The notes under the pieces are model-generated. The model did not search any database. It was given only the letters and a program-made list of their open reading frames with translations, and was not told the DNA's origin. A DNA stretch of 64,000 nucleotides, taken from assembly GCF_030929555.1 (NCBI RefSeq), contig NZ_JAVFVT010000001.1, positions 186,001 through 250,000 on the forward strand, read 5' to 3'. The DNA comes from Paenibacillus sp. LHD-117. GTDB lineage: Bacteria; Bacillota; Bacilli; Paenibacillales; Paenibacillaceae. This document shows, piece after piece, positions 46,776 to 56,012 of this stretch. Every line of letters begins with the position of its first letter. Position 1 is the first letter of the stretch. Both the position numbers and the translations under genes were made by a program.

Positions 46776-48536
46776 TTGATATCGCCTCCGTCAGTCAGAA
46801 ACTTCAGCATATTTACCAAGCTGGTCGCCTCTCTCCTCATTGTTATGCTGCCGATCTACGGCATCAGCTTCTACATGAACCAAACAGCGGAAGAAAACGT
46901 CCATAACGAAATTTCAAAGGCGGTCGTATCCAGCGTCCACTTCTATGTCAGCTCCTTCGAGACGGAAATGCAGCGTCTCATGAGGCTCAACAAAGAGCTC
47001 ATCTTCGACGACGACATTCAAAAAATGGTGACAATCGCCGAAGCGATGGACGATTATACTCGCGCCCAAACGATATTAAGCATTAAAAACAAGCTGTACC
47101 TGCTCAAGACATCCAGCCCATATGTCAATGACGTCCGGGTGTACATCCCGACGCTTGGACGAGGCATCTTCGCGAGCAGCTTCGACAACCACATTGCCGA
47201 GGATGAGCTAGGCGCGCTGGAGAAAGCGGGCAACCGATATAACGCACCTTTTACGTATTGGAAAAACCGATTGCTGCTCAGCGAAGTTTATCCCCCTCCG
47301 TTCCAAAATGTGGACACGACAATCGCGCTTGCCGTCGAGCTGTCGAACGAACAGCTTCGGCATTCGCTGAATCAGATCAGCCAAGTAAAGGATTCCGGCG
47401 CCGCTTTCGTCAATATCGAGCAGAACTGGATTTTTTCCGACGGGAAAACAAGCGGAGATATTATGGCCGCGCTGCAGCAGCTCATAGCGGAGCCGCAATT
47501 CAAGGATCAAACGAGCGGTCAAGGCAATCTCACGGTGCAAGGAGTGGACTACATCGCCACGTTCGAATATTCGAAGCTGCTTGACACTTACTTGGCTGTC
47601 TACGTTCCGAAGGAAGAAGTGTTAGGACCGCTTGCCAAGTACCGTACGCTGCTATGGCTGCTATCGATCATCTCGACTGCAGTACTCGTATTGTTCGCCT
47701 ATTGGATATTCCGCCTGATCCATCAGCCGCTCAAACGTCTCGTCATCTCGTTCCGGCAAGTGGAGAAAGGAAATTTAAAAGTAGAGATTCATCATCAGAA
47801 CAAGGATGAATTTCATTATTTGTACGAGCAGTTCAATGCCATGGTGAGGCAGCTGAACCATCTCATCCGCGAAGTGTACGAGGAGCGGATCCGGTCTCAG
47901 CAATCCGAGCTAAAGCAGCTGCAATCGCAGATCAACCCGCACTTTTTGTACAATAGCTTCTTCATCTTGCAAGGTCTAGTACGGATGAATGATAATGCGA
48001 CAGCGGAAACGATGATGCAATATTTAGGCGATTACTTCAAATTTATTACGCGCACCGGGACGGAGCATGTCACCTTAGAGCAGGAGATCAGCCATGCCAG
48101 AGCTTATACGGACATTCAATCGATACGGTTCTACGGAAATATCGAGGTGGAGTGGGGAGACGTGCCGCAGTCCTATGCCAAGTTGCAGGTGCCGCGAATT
48201 ATATTGCAGCCGCTTGTTGAAAACGCTTATGTTCACGCCTTGGAGGACAAGCTGGAGGGCGGCCTGCTAAACATAAGATTCGAGGAACGCGACGGCTATC
48301 TGCTCATCATCGTGGAGGACAACGGGGATAAGCTGCGGGATGACGCACTCATGACGATACAGGAGCAGCTTCGCGGCAGAAAGCCGATCAAGGAATATAC
48401 CGGCCTATTCAACGTTCATCGCCGCTTGCAGCTGAAGTACGGTGATCACTTCGGCCTTCATGCGGCAAGGAGTGTATGGGGCGGCTTGCGGGTCGAGCTC
48501 AAAATCCCTTACCAAGAGGAGGAACGCCATGTATAG
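46776..48536 (+). CDS. YesM-type sensor histidine kinase of the GH38-like locus
   Basis: This 586-residue kinase starts at TTG 46776, 10 bases after AAGGA; an in-frame GTG at 46767 is nearly adjacent to that site and less likely. It has a membrane segment (about 12-35), an extracytoplasmic sensor (about 36-285), a second segment (about 290-312), HAMP, LQSQINPHFLYNSFF with active His near 389, and an HATPase with PLVENAYVHAL and VEDNGD. The G box is less canonical (EYTGLFNVHRRL). The stop overlaps the regulator start by 8 bases. Confidence 0.9.
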   Translation: MISPPSVRNFSIFTKLVASLLIVMLPIYGISFYMNQTAEENVHNEISKAVVSSVHFYVSSFETEMQRLMRLNKELIFDDDIQKMVTIAEAMDDYTRAQTILSIKNKLYLLKTSSPYVNDVRVYIPTLGRGIFASSFDNHIAEDELGALEKAGNRYNAPFTYWKNRLLLSEVYPPPFQNVDTTIALAVELSNEQLRHSLNQISQVKDSGAAFVNIEQNWIFSDGKTSGDIMAALQQLIAEPQFKDQTSGQGNLTVQGVDYIATFEYSKLLDTYLAVYVPKEEVLGPLAKYRTLLWLLSIISTAVLVLFAYWIFRLIHQPLKRLVISFRQVEKGNLKVEIHHQNKDEFHYLYEQFNAMVRQLNHLIREVYEERIRSQQSELKQLQSQINPHFLYNSFFILQGLVRMNDNATAETMMQYLGDYFKFITRTGTEHVTLEQEISHARAYTDIQSIRFYGNIEVEWGDVPQSYAKLQVPRIILQPLVENAYVHALEDKLEGGLLNIRFEERDGYLLIIVEDNGDKLRDDALMTIQEQLRGRKPIKEYTGLFNVHRRLQLKYGDHFGLHAARSVWGGLRVELKIPYQEEERHV

Positions 48537-50208
48537 GCTGCTGGTTGTGGACAATGAACCGATTATCGTAGAGAGCGTGCTGGACCTGCTGCAGAGAACG
48601 GAAACGATTGAATTGGATATATGCGGGGCGTATTCATCCATCGAAGCGCTAAGGCTGCTCGAAACGACCAAATTCGATATCGTGCTGACGGACATTCGGA
48701 TGCCCGGTATGAGCGGCTTGGAGCTGCATCGTGAAATATTGAAGCGGTGGCCGTGGTGCAAAGTCATTTTTTTATCCGGTTATGACGACTTTGCATTTAT
48801 CCAGGAAGTGATTCGGAACGGCGGCGTCGATTATTTGTTGAAGACGGAAGGCAATGGAGCGATCATACAAGCTGTGCAGAAGGCGGTTCAAGCGTTAAAC
48901 GACACGATCGAAAAAGATAATTTGATCCGGAAATCCAAAGAAAAGCTGCAGCATATTCAGCCTTATCTGCAGAAGGAGCTGCTGCTCGGACTGGTGCGGG
49001 GAGAGACAAATGCCCGCTTGCCGCTTGAGAAGCCGTTCGAGGAATTGAACGTACCGCTTGGCAGCAAAGCGGAGACGATGACGGTGATCGGAAGAATTGA
49101 CGAATGGAGCGGGACTGCGACTTCCGTTGACCAGTCCTTGCTTTTGTTCGCGGTGCGAAACATAGCCGAAGAATATTTGTCCGCATCGACGCTTCAAGTG
49201 TCCTTCGACTTCGATCATCGAACGAAGCTGGCTTGGTTCATACAACCGAAGGAGGTCGGCGCCGGCCAAGGTTCCGTCTCTCCCGAGCTTCGTCAGCGCT
49301 CGCTGGGGTTTATCCACGGCGCTTTCGAGATGATCCAAATGACGTGTAAGCAGATGCTTAAGCTGAGCTTATCATTCGCCGCAGGCAATGACTACCGAGA
49401 TTGGAGCGACATTCCCGAGCAATTCGAGCATCTGCAGCTGCTCCTTAGCCATGGGCTCGGTCTTGGACATGAATTGCTGCTGCAAGAGAGGCGAACGCCG
49501 GAGCTGGAGCCTTCCGCTATCGACCGCGAGCTGCGCAAGCAGCTGGGCAAATTGAAAGTGCTGCAGACGCTGCTGGACAACGGCCAACGAGATCAGTTTT
49601 TTGTGGAATACGGTTCTTTGATGCAATTTGTAGCGGCATCCTCCCCGCAATCAGCTTCCGTGAAGACGGAAATTTATTTTACGCTCGTATCGATGTTTAT
49701 GTCTTATTTGAACCGGTGGGGCGTGCAGGAGGAAATCGGCAAACATACAAATTTGGGGAAAATGACGATGCTGGACTGCCATCACCATTGGATGGAAGTG
49801 GTGGACTACTTCTATGCGCTTGCGGATCTCTTGTTCGCCCACAAGATGTCGGGACAGGGCTTGCAAGAAAATGATGTGATCCGCCAAGTCCAGCAATACG
49901 TCAATCAAAATTTGGCCGGCGACTTATCCCTGAACCGGATCGGCGAGGTGGTTGGCCATAATCCGTCTTATCTGTCCAGGCTGTACAAACAAATTACGAG
50001 CGAGGGCTTGTCCGATTACATTATGGCGGCCAGAGTCGCGAAGGCGACGGAGCTGCTGCAAGAAAACCGGCTCAAAATTCACGATATATCCAAAGCCGTC
50101 GGATTTTTGTCGGATCAATCGTTTTATCGCTTCTTCCGCAAGGCGACGGGTGTCACCCCCCAAGAGTGCAGAGAGAACGCAGCAAAGTCAACAGATGCGA
50201 GTGAATAG
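48529..50208 (+). CDS. YesN-type response regulator of the GH38-like locus
   Basis: This 559-residue regulator starts at ATG 48529 just after GAGGAGGAAC; an upstream in-frame start inside the kinase gene is rejected. The receiver has phospho-Asp55 (IVLTDIRMPGMSG) and Lys in YLLKTE. The N-terminal acidic pocket is VVDNE, one acidic residue replaced by Asn. A long middle region follows, then a C-terminal AraC domain (about 450-550, YLSRLYKQITSEGLSDYI and QSFYRFFRKATGVTPQECR). It probably controls the importer and glycosidase genes that follow. Confidence 0.9.
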   Translation: MYRLLVVDNEPIIVESVLDLLQRTETIELDICGAYSSIEALRLLETTKFDIVLTDIRMPGMSGLELHREILKRWPWCKVIFLSGYDDFAFIQEVIRNGGVDYLLKTEGNGAIIQAVQKAVQALNDTIEKDNLIRKSKEKLQHIQPYLQKELLLGLVRGETNARLPLEKPFEELNVPLGSKAETMTVIGRIDEWSGTATSVDQSLLLFAVRNIAEEYLSASTLQVSFDFDHRTKLAWFIQPKEVGAGQGSVSPELRQRSLGFIHGAFEMIQMTCKQMLKLSLSFAAGNDYRDWSDIPEQFEHLQLLLSHGLGLGHELLLQERRTPELEPSAIDRELRKQLGKLKVLQTLLDNGQRDQFFVEYGSLMQFVAASSPQSASVKTEIYFTLVSMFMSYLNRWGVQEEIGKHTNLGKMTMLDCHHHWMEVVDYFYALADLLFAHKMSGQGLQENDVIRQVQQYVNQNLAGDLSLNRIGEVVGHNPSYLSRLYKQITSEGLSDYIMAARVAKATELLQENRLKIHDISKAVGFLSDQSFYRFFRKATGVTPQECRENAAKSTDASE

Positions 50209-50291
50209 TAAACATCGGTGAATAGATGACCTTCTTGCGCGTGATCTATAATTTGGTTGTCAGGAACATTTATAGTCAAGGGGGTAACGAA

Positions 50292-51980
50292 ATGTTAAGA
50301 CGCAACTGGAAATTATCGCTATTGGCAAGTGTAATGGTGTTTTCGACATTGACCGCATGTTCGGGCGGTGCAGGCAACGGGGAGGAAGGGAACAATTCCA
50401 CGAACGCGCCGCAGAGCGATAAGCCGGCCGTACAGGATGGACCCTTCGTCAAGTATGATCCGCCGATCGAAGTACACGCGATTCGCGGCAGCTTGCCGGA
50501 TGACCGGTTCAAAAACGGCGACACGATGGACAGCAACGTATGGACGAAAGAATACGAAAGCGCGCTCGGTATTAAGCTCATTTACGATTGGGTCGCGGAT
50601 GGCAACGGCGGAGATGACAGCGCTTTCAATAAAAAATTAAACGTTGCGATCGCTTCCGATGAACTTCCGGATGTGCTCGGCGTATCGATGAAGCAATTGA
50701 ATCAGCTCGTTGAAGCCGGCCAAATCGCCGAATTGACCGAGGTGTATGACAAATATGTATCCCCAGAGCTGAAGGAGCTGGCTAACCAAGACGGCGGATT
50801 GGCGCTGAAGTCGGCTACGTTCGACGGCAAGCTGATGGCGATTCCGAAGTTCGGCGGCAACATTACAGGCGCCGATGTAGTCTGGATTCGAACCGACTGG
50901 CTGGAGAAGTTGAACCTGCAAGCACCCAAAACGATGGATGAGCTGCTTGCCATCTCGGAAGCGTTTACGACACAAGATCCGGACGGCAACGGCAAAGACG
51001 ATACGTTCGGTTTGGCGCTTACGAAAGACCTGTACGGCGGTATGGCGAACCTGACCGGATTTTTCAACGGCTACCATGCGTTCCCGAACATTTGGGTCAA
51101 AGACGCTTCAGGCCAAATCGTGTACGGCAACGTGCAGCCGGAGATGAAGCAGGCGCTTGGGAAGCTGCAGGAGCTGTACAAAAACGGCCAGCTTGACCGC
51201 GAATTTGCGGTGAAGGACGGCGGCAAGGTGACCGAATCGATCTCCCAGAACAAAGTAGGTATTCAATTCGGCGCCAACTGGAACTCGTATTATCCGCTTA
51301 ACGACGCCATTAAACAAAATCCAGGCATGGACTGGAAGCCTTATCCGATTGTCTCGATCGACGACAAGCCGGCGCAGCCTGGACTTGGATTCCCGATCTA
51401 CGAATATTACGTGGCAAAGAAAAGTTTCAAAAATCCAGAAGTAATCGTTAAAATGCTCAACCTGCAGCACGAAAGATTTTACGGCGAGACCGGCGATTGG
51501 GAGAAATATTCCGTAGACAAAGAAGGAACGGAAATCTTCCAATATCCGCTCTTCCAAGTGTTCCCTCCTAACAAAGACGTACCGGACAATTTCGAAGCGA
51601 TCAAAAAAGCGTTTGAAACAAAAGACGCATCCGCGCTCAATCCGGAGCAAAAAGCGAACTACGACAAAATCGTCGCTTTCCAAAACGGAGACGCTGCGCA
51701 ATGGGCGGTCGACCGTCAAACTGGTCCTGTGGGCTCTGCCTTTGAAGCATTGTCAAGCTATCGGGAATATGCAGTGACGACCTCTTTCCTCGGCGCGAGC
51801 ACACCTACGATGGTCACGAAAAAAGGAACGCTCGACAAGCTGGAAAAAGAAGTGTTCACCAAAATTATTATGGGCGCCGCTTTCATCGACTCATTCGATA
51901 AGTTCGTCGAAGACTGGAAGAAGCTTGGCGGAGATCAAATGACGCAGGAAGTCAACGATTGGAATGCCGCTCAGAAATAG
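50292..51980 (+). CDS. LplA-like sugar-binding lipoprotein of the GH38-like locus
   Basis: This 562-residue protein starts at ATG 50292 behind AAGGGGGTAAC, with lipobox STLTAC (Cys23). It shows the large LplA-type fold with IASDELPDVLGVSMKQ, DVVWIRTDWLEKLNLQAPKT and an EF-hand-like loop DPDGNGKDD. It ends LGGDQMTQEVNDWNAAQK, much like the binding protein at 21735 (which also ends with a Q.I/MTQEV/IIQEV pattern). The two are paralogues. The ligand is presumably the oligosaccharide attacked by the GH38-like enzymes downstream. Confidence 0.88.
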   Translation: MLRRNWKLSLLASVMVFSTLTACSGGAGNGEEGNNSTNAPQSDKPAVQDGPFVKYDPPIEVHAIRGSLPDDRFKNGDTMDSNVWTKEYESALGIKLIYDWVADGNGGDDSAFNKKLNVAIASDELPDVLGVSMKQLNQLVEAGQIAELTEVYDKYVSPELKELANQDGGLALKSATFDGKLMAIPKFGGNITGADVVWIRTDWLEKLNLQAPKTMDELLAISEAFTTQDPDGNGKDDTFGLALTKDLYGGMANLTGFFNGYHAFPNIWVKDASGQIVYGNVQPEMKQALGKLQELYKNGQLDREFAVKDGGKVTESISQNKVGIQFGANWNSYYPLNDAIKQNPGMDWKPYPIVSIDDKPAQPGLGFPIYEYYVAKKSFKNPEVIVKMLNLQHERFYGETGDWEKYSVDKEGTEIFQYPLFQVFPPNKDVPDNFEAIKKAFETKDASALNPEQKANYDKIVAFQNGDAAQWAVDRQTGPVGSAFEALSSYREYAVTTSFLGASTPTMVTKKGTLDKLEKEVFTKIIMGAAFIDSFDKFVEDWKKLGGDQMTQEVNDWNAAQK

Positions 51981-51990
51981 TTCGTTTGCA

Positions 51991-52029
51991 AGGAGGAAGA
52001 GGGTGAGTCTTCATTCTCTTCCTTTTTTT
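51991..52029 (+). terminator. attenuating terminator between binding-protein and permease genes
   Basis: AGGAAGAG and CTCTTCCT pair (extendable by G-U pairs) around a 14-nt loop and are followed by T7. The permease genes lie downstream on the same strand, so read-through is expected. Confidence 0.6.
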
Positions 52030-52089
52030 CCGCCAGAGGACGGCGACAGCCGTTTGCACTTGGCAATTCGATAAAGGAAGGTGCATAAC

Positions 52090-52989
52090 ATGCTCGGGAA
52101 AAAATGGAAAAGAGAGCTTCCTTTACACGCCATGGCTTTGCCAAGCGTACTTCTCATCCTGATCTATAGCTACATCCCGATGGTAGGTATTATTATCGCA
52201 TTTCAGAAGTTCACCCCGGCCAAAGGATTTTTCGGTTCCAAGTGGGTCGGATTACAAAATTTCGCCTACGTTATGGAATTGCCCGATACGTTTCAGGTTC
52301 TCTGGAATACCATTATTATCGCCGGCATGAAAATTATCGCGGGATTGATTGTCCCGATCGTCATTGCGCTGATGTTGAACGAAATACGCAAATCAGCCAT
52401 TAAGAGGGGCGTACAGACGCTCATTTATTTGCCGCATTTTTTATCGTGGATCATTCTTGGGGGCATCCTCATTGACATATTGTCACCAAGCTCGGGTATC
52501 GTTAACCAAATATTAGGTTTCTTCGGCCTTGAGCCGATCTTCTTCCTCGGCGACAATAATTGGTTCCGATATGTTCTGGTCGCTTCCGACGTATGGAAGG
52601 AGTTTGGATTCAGCACGATCGTTTATTTGGCCGCTCTTACGAGCGTAAATCCGATGCTGTACGAAGCCGCCGTCATTGATGGAGCATCCCGCTTCAAGCA
52701 AACGTGGTATATAACGCTGCCGGGTATTATGCCGATCGTCGTGCTGATGACTACGCTAAGTCTCGGCAACGTGCTGAATGCCGGCTTTGAACAAGTATTT
52801 ACGCTGTACAATTCTACCGTTTACGATACCGGGGACATCTTGGACACGCTTGTTTACCGGATCGGCGTCGTCGATGCCCAGTACAGCGTTGCCACCGCCA
52901 TCGGGCTGTTCAAGTCCGTCGTCTCGCTCGTCTTTATTTCCGTCTCGTATTGGATGGCTTATCGGATCGCGAACTATCGTATTTTCTAA
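52090..52989 (+). CDS. CUT1 sugar ABC permease (LplB-type)
   Basis: This 299-residue permease starts at ATG 52090, about 10 bases after AAGGAAG; the GTG at 52081 is too close to that site. It has six membrane segments, EAA loop EAAVIDGASRFKQTWYITLP and C terminus YWMAYRIANYRIF. It partners with the permease 19 bases downstream. Confidence 0.9.
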   Translation: MLGKKWKRELPLHAMALPSVLLILIYSYIPMVGIIIAFQKFTPAKGFFGSKWVGLQNFAYVMELPDTFQVLWNTIIIAGMKIIAGLIVPIVIALMLNEIRKSAIKRGVQTLIYLPHFLSWIILGGILIDILSPSSGIVNQILGFFGLEPIFFLGDNNWFRYVLVASDVWKEFGFSTIVYLAALTSVNPMLYEAAVIDGASRFKQTWYITLPGIMPIVVLMTTLSLGNVLNAGFEQVFTLYNSTVYDTGDILDTLVYRIGVVDAQYSVATAIGLFKSVVSLVFISVSYWMAYRIANYRIF

Positions 52990-53008
52990 CGAAGGGAGTG
53001 GCGCTAAA

Positions 53009-53893
53009 GTGATACACGAAACGTCTTGGAGTTACCGCGTATTCAATGTGTTCAACCATTGCTTCCTTATCTTTCTCGCTTTGCTGTGCCTGGCTCCGAT
53101 GGTGCATGTGCTCGCGATATCGTTCAGCACGAGCAGCGCGGCGACGGCCGGTCTGGTCAAGCTGTGGCCTGTTTCATTCACGATGGATTCCTATGCATTC
53201 ATTCTGGAGAAACCCCAGTTTCTTAGAGCGTTCAGCTTGTCGGTTTGGCGGGTCGCGCTTGGCGTAACCATCAGCATGCTGTTAACGGTGCTTCTGGCTT
53301 ACCCGTTGTCCAAGGAAGTGAAAGATTTCCGTTTCCGGACGATCTACGCATGGCTGTTCGTCTTTACGATCTTGTTCAACGGCGGATTGATTCCGTGGTA
53401 TATGACGGTTAAGATGACCGGCCTGATCGATACGATATGGGCGCTTGTCATCCCCGGCGCCGTGCAAGTGTTCAACGTCATTCTGCTGCTGAACTTTTTC
53501 CGCGGATTGCCGAAGGAGCTTGAAGAGTCGTCGTTTATCGACGGGGCGTCGCATTGGACGACGTTATGGCGGGTCTACCTGCCGGTATCGCTGCCATCCC
53601 TTGCAACGATCACATTGTTCGCTTTCGTTGGGCAATGGAACTCTTGGTTCGACGGACTGATGCTGATGAATTCGCCAGACAATTATCCGCTGTCGACTTA
53701 TTTGCAGACCATCATCATCCAGCCCGATATGTCGAAGATCAGCATGCTGCAAGCGAAGCATCTATCCGAGGTGTCCGATCGGACGACGAAGGCGGCTCAA
53801 ATTATACTTGGTTCCTTGCCGATTCTGATCATCTATCCGTTCCTACAAAAGTTTTTTGTGAAAGGTATCGTTCTCGGCAGCGTCAAAGAATAA
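53009..53893 (+). CDS. CUT1 sugar ABC permease (LplC/YtcP-type)
   Basis: This 294-residue permease starts at GTG 53009 behind GGGAG. Upstream in-frame codons lie inside the previous gene and are not used. It has six membrane segments, EAA loop ESSFIDGASHWTTLWRVYLP and ending FLQKFFVKGIVLGSVKE. A decayed relative of its 3' half is found at 59040-59282. It is followed 15 bases later by the first GH38-like gene. Confidence 0.9.
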   Translation: MIHETSWSYRVFNVFNHCFLIFLALLCLAPMVHVLAISFSTSSAATAGLVKLWPVSFTMDSYAFILEKPQFLRAFSLSVWRVALGVTISMLLTVLLAYPLSKEVKDFRFRTIYAWLFVFTILFNGGLIPWYMTVKMTGLIDTIWALVIPGAVQVFNVILLLNFFRGLPKELEESSFIDGASHWTTLWRVYLPVSLPSLATITLFAFVGQWNSWFDGLMLMNSPDNYPLSTYLQTIIIQPDMSKISMLQAKHLSEVSDRTTKAAQIILGSLPILIIYPFLQKFFVKGIVLGSVKE

Positions 53894-53908
53894 CGGGAGG
53901 GTCATCCA

Positions 53909-55993
53909 ATGATAGCCAGAGTACATGTCATCTTCAAAACACACCTGGACATCGGGTTTACCGATATGGGGAAAACCGTTGTCGACCGGTATATGAATGG
54001 TTTTATCCCGCAGGCGCTCGATCTGTCCGAACAGCTGGCGCGCGAGGAGGGGAACGTCAAGTTCGTCTGGACGACCGGCTCGTGGCTGATCAACGAATAT
54101 ATGGCCACGGCTTCTCCTGCTATGCGAACGAGAATGGAGGAGGCGATCAGACAGGGACGAATCGTATGGCACGGTCTTCCGTTTACGACCCATACGGAGA
54201 TTATGGATGCGAGCCTGTTCGAATTCGGTATATCGCTCTCCCGGAATTTGGACCGGCAATTCGGCAAAACGACGATCGCCGCCAAGATGACCGACGTACC
54301 TGGACATACGATCGCGATGGTGCCGCTGCTAGCGAGACACGGCATTCAATATTTGCATCTAGGCGTCAATATGGTGTCCCGAAACCCGGACGTACCGAAG
54401 CTCTTCGTCTGGCGCGCAGCGGACGGATCGGAAGTGATCGTCAACTATGCCGACAGCTACGGCAAGCCGTTCCAGATGGAAGGCCTTGCGGATGCCTTGT
54501 ATTTCGCCCATACGGGAGACAATCACGGTCCGTCCACGATGGAGGAGATACGCGCTTTGTTCGCGCAATTGCAGGAGCAGTACCCCGGCGCGGAAATTAT
54601 CGCTTCGACGCTTGACGCGTTTGCTGAGAAGCTGCTCGCCGTCAAGCATCTGCTGCCTGTCGTTACGGAAGAGATAGGGGATTCGTGGATTCACGGCATC
54701 GCGTCCGATCCGTGGAAAGTGGCCCGCTACCGGGAGTTGCTGCGACTTCGAGACCAATGGACCGATTCCGGCCGATTGGATCCGCTGAGCGAGCCGTACG
54801 CGCAATTTTGCAATCGGCTTATGCTCATCCCAGAGCATACATGGGGATTAAATAATACGGTGTATTTAGTCGATTTCTCGAACTATTCCGCTTCGGATTT
54901 TGCGGCAGCGAGAGAACGCGATGTTGTCGACGACGAGAAGCTGCGCAAATACGATTATTTGCGCCAGCTTGCGAATGAAAGCAGATCGTACCGCTATTAT
55001 GAAAGCTCATGGCAGGAGCAGCGGGACTATCTCGATGAAGCGATTGGCGCGCTGCCGTCAGAGCTTGCCTACGAGGCGGAGCAAGCACTGGAGCGCCTAA
55101 ATCCACGAAATGATTTTGACGGCGGTGAAAGCCGGAATTCGAGTCAAGATACCAAGCCGATCGCAATGAACGAGCTCTACGAGATGGGGCAGTTCCAAGT
55201 CAGCTTTGCCGCCGACGGATCGATAAATCGGCTGATTGACCGATCCGGCAAAGAGTGGGCAGGCGACGGCCAGCGGATCGGAACGTTTCGGTACGAAACA
55301 TTTAGCAAAGAAAGCTACGACCGGTTCTTCAAGGAATACGTGACCAATCTGGACATCCATCATAGCTGGGCGGACAATGATTTGGGCAAGCCGGGCATCG
55401 AATACGTCAAGCCTAGACCGGAGCACCGGTGCCGCGAGGCGTCGCTGAAATCGCTGATCTTGAAGCGCGAAGCCGGTTATGACATCGCGATTGCAGAGCT
55501 GAAGCTGCCCGAAGAGGCGTGTGTGACATACGGCGCGCCGCGCCGTCTCACGCTCGTGTACAAGTTCCATGCGGATGAACCGGTCGTTGACGTCGAGCTG
55601 CTCTGGAACGGCAAGCAGGCATGCCGCCTGCCGGAAGCAAGCTGGCTGTCGGTAGCTCCGCTGGTCAACAATCCGAACGCCTGGACGATGGATAAGCTGG
55701 GCGAGCGCATCTCCCCGTTATCTGTCGTGAAGGACGGCAACCGGAATATGCACGGCATAGGCAAGGGGTTGTATTATGACGGCGCGGACGGCAGCGCCGT
55801 GATCGAATCATTGGACGCGCCGCTCGTATGCCCGGGAGAACCCCGACTGCTGCAATTTGACAACACATATGCGCCGCTGGACGGCGGCTTCCATTTTAAT
55901 CTGCACAACAATGTATGGGGCACTAATTTCGTCATGTGGTTCGAAGATGATATGAAGTTCCGATTCCGCATTCTGCTGCGGTCGAATCGATAA
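53909..55993 (+). CDS. GH38-superfamily-like protein, DUF5054 type
   Basis: This 694-residue cytoplasmic protein starts behind GGGAGGG. The N-terminal domain resembles GH38 alpha-mannosidases: KTHLDIGFTD gives a His12-X-Asp14 metal pair, and KMTDVPGHT offers the nucleophile-like Asp129. EHTWGLNNTVYLVDF (near 311) holds a further conserved His. The C-terminal beta-rich half (about 400-694) has GSINRLIDRSGKEW and VMWFEDDMKFRFRILLRS. Length and motifs fit what I recall as Pfam DUF5054. Activity is not established from sequence; an alpha-mannosidase-type zinc glycosidase is the best inference. Confidence 0.75.
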   Translation: MIARVHVIFKTHLDIGFTDMGKTVVDRYMNGFIPQALDLSEQLAREEGNVKFVWTTGSWLINEYMATASPAMRTRMEEAIRQGRIVWHGLPFTTHTEIMDASLFEFGISLSRNLDRQFGKTTIAAKMTDVPGHTIAMVPLLARHGIQYLHLGVNMVSRNPDVPKLFVWRAADGSEVIVNYADSYGKPFQMEGLADALYFAHTGDNHGPSTMEEIRALFAQLQEQYPGAEIIASTLDAFAEKLLAVKHLLPVVTEEIGDSWIHGIASDPWKVARYRELLRLRDQWTDSGRLDPLSEPYAQFCNRLMLIPEHTWGLNNTVYLVDFSNYSASDFAAARERDVVDDEKLRKYDYLRQLANESRSYRYYESSWQEQRDYLDEAIGALPSELAYEAEQALERLNPRNDFDGGESRNSSQDTKPIAMNELYEMGQFQVSFAADGSINRLIDRSGKEWAGDGQRIGTFRYETFSKESYDRFFKEYVTNLDIHHSWADNDLGKPGIEYVKPRPEHRCREASLKSLILKREAGYDIAIAELKLPEEACVTYGAPRRLTLVYKFHADEPVVDVELLWNGKQACRLPEASWLSVAPLVNNPNAWTMDKLGERISPLSVVKDGNRNMHGIGKGLYYDGADGSAVIESLDAPLVCPGEPRLLQFDNTYAPLDGGFHFNLHNNVWGTNFVMWFEDDMKFRFRILLRSNR

Positions 55994-56012
55994 ACTTAGG
56001 GGGCTATCGCCA

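Noticed and set aside
53554..54615. A 353-codon plus-strand frame spanning the end of the second permease and the start of the first GH38-like gene
   Set aside because: It overlaps two strongly supported genes in another frame and its translation is low-complexity Arg/Gly/Asp-rich.
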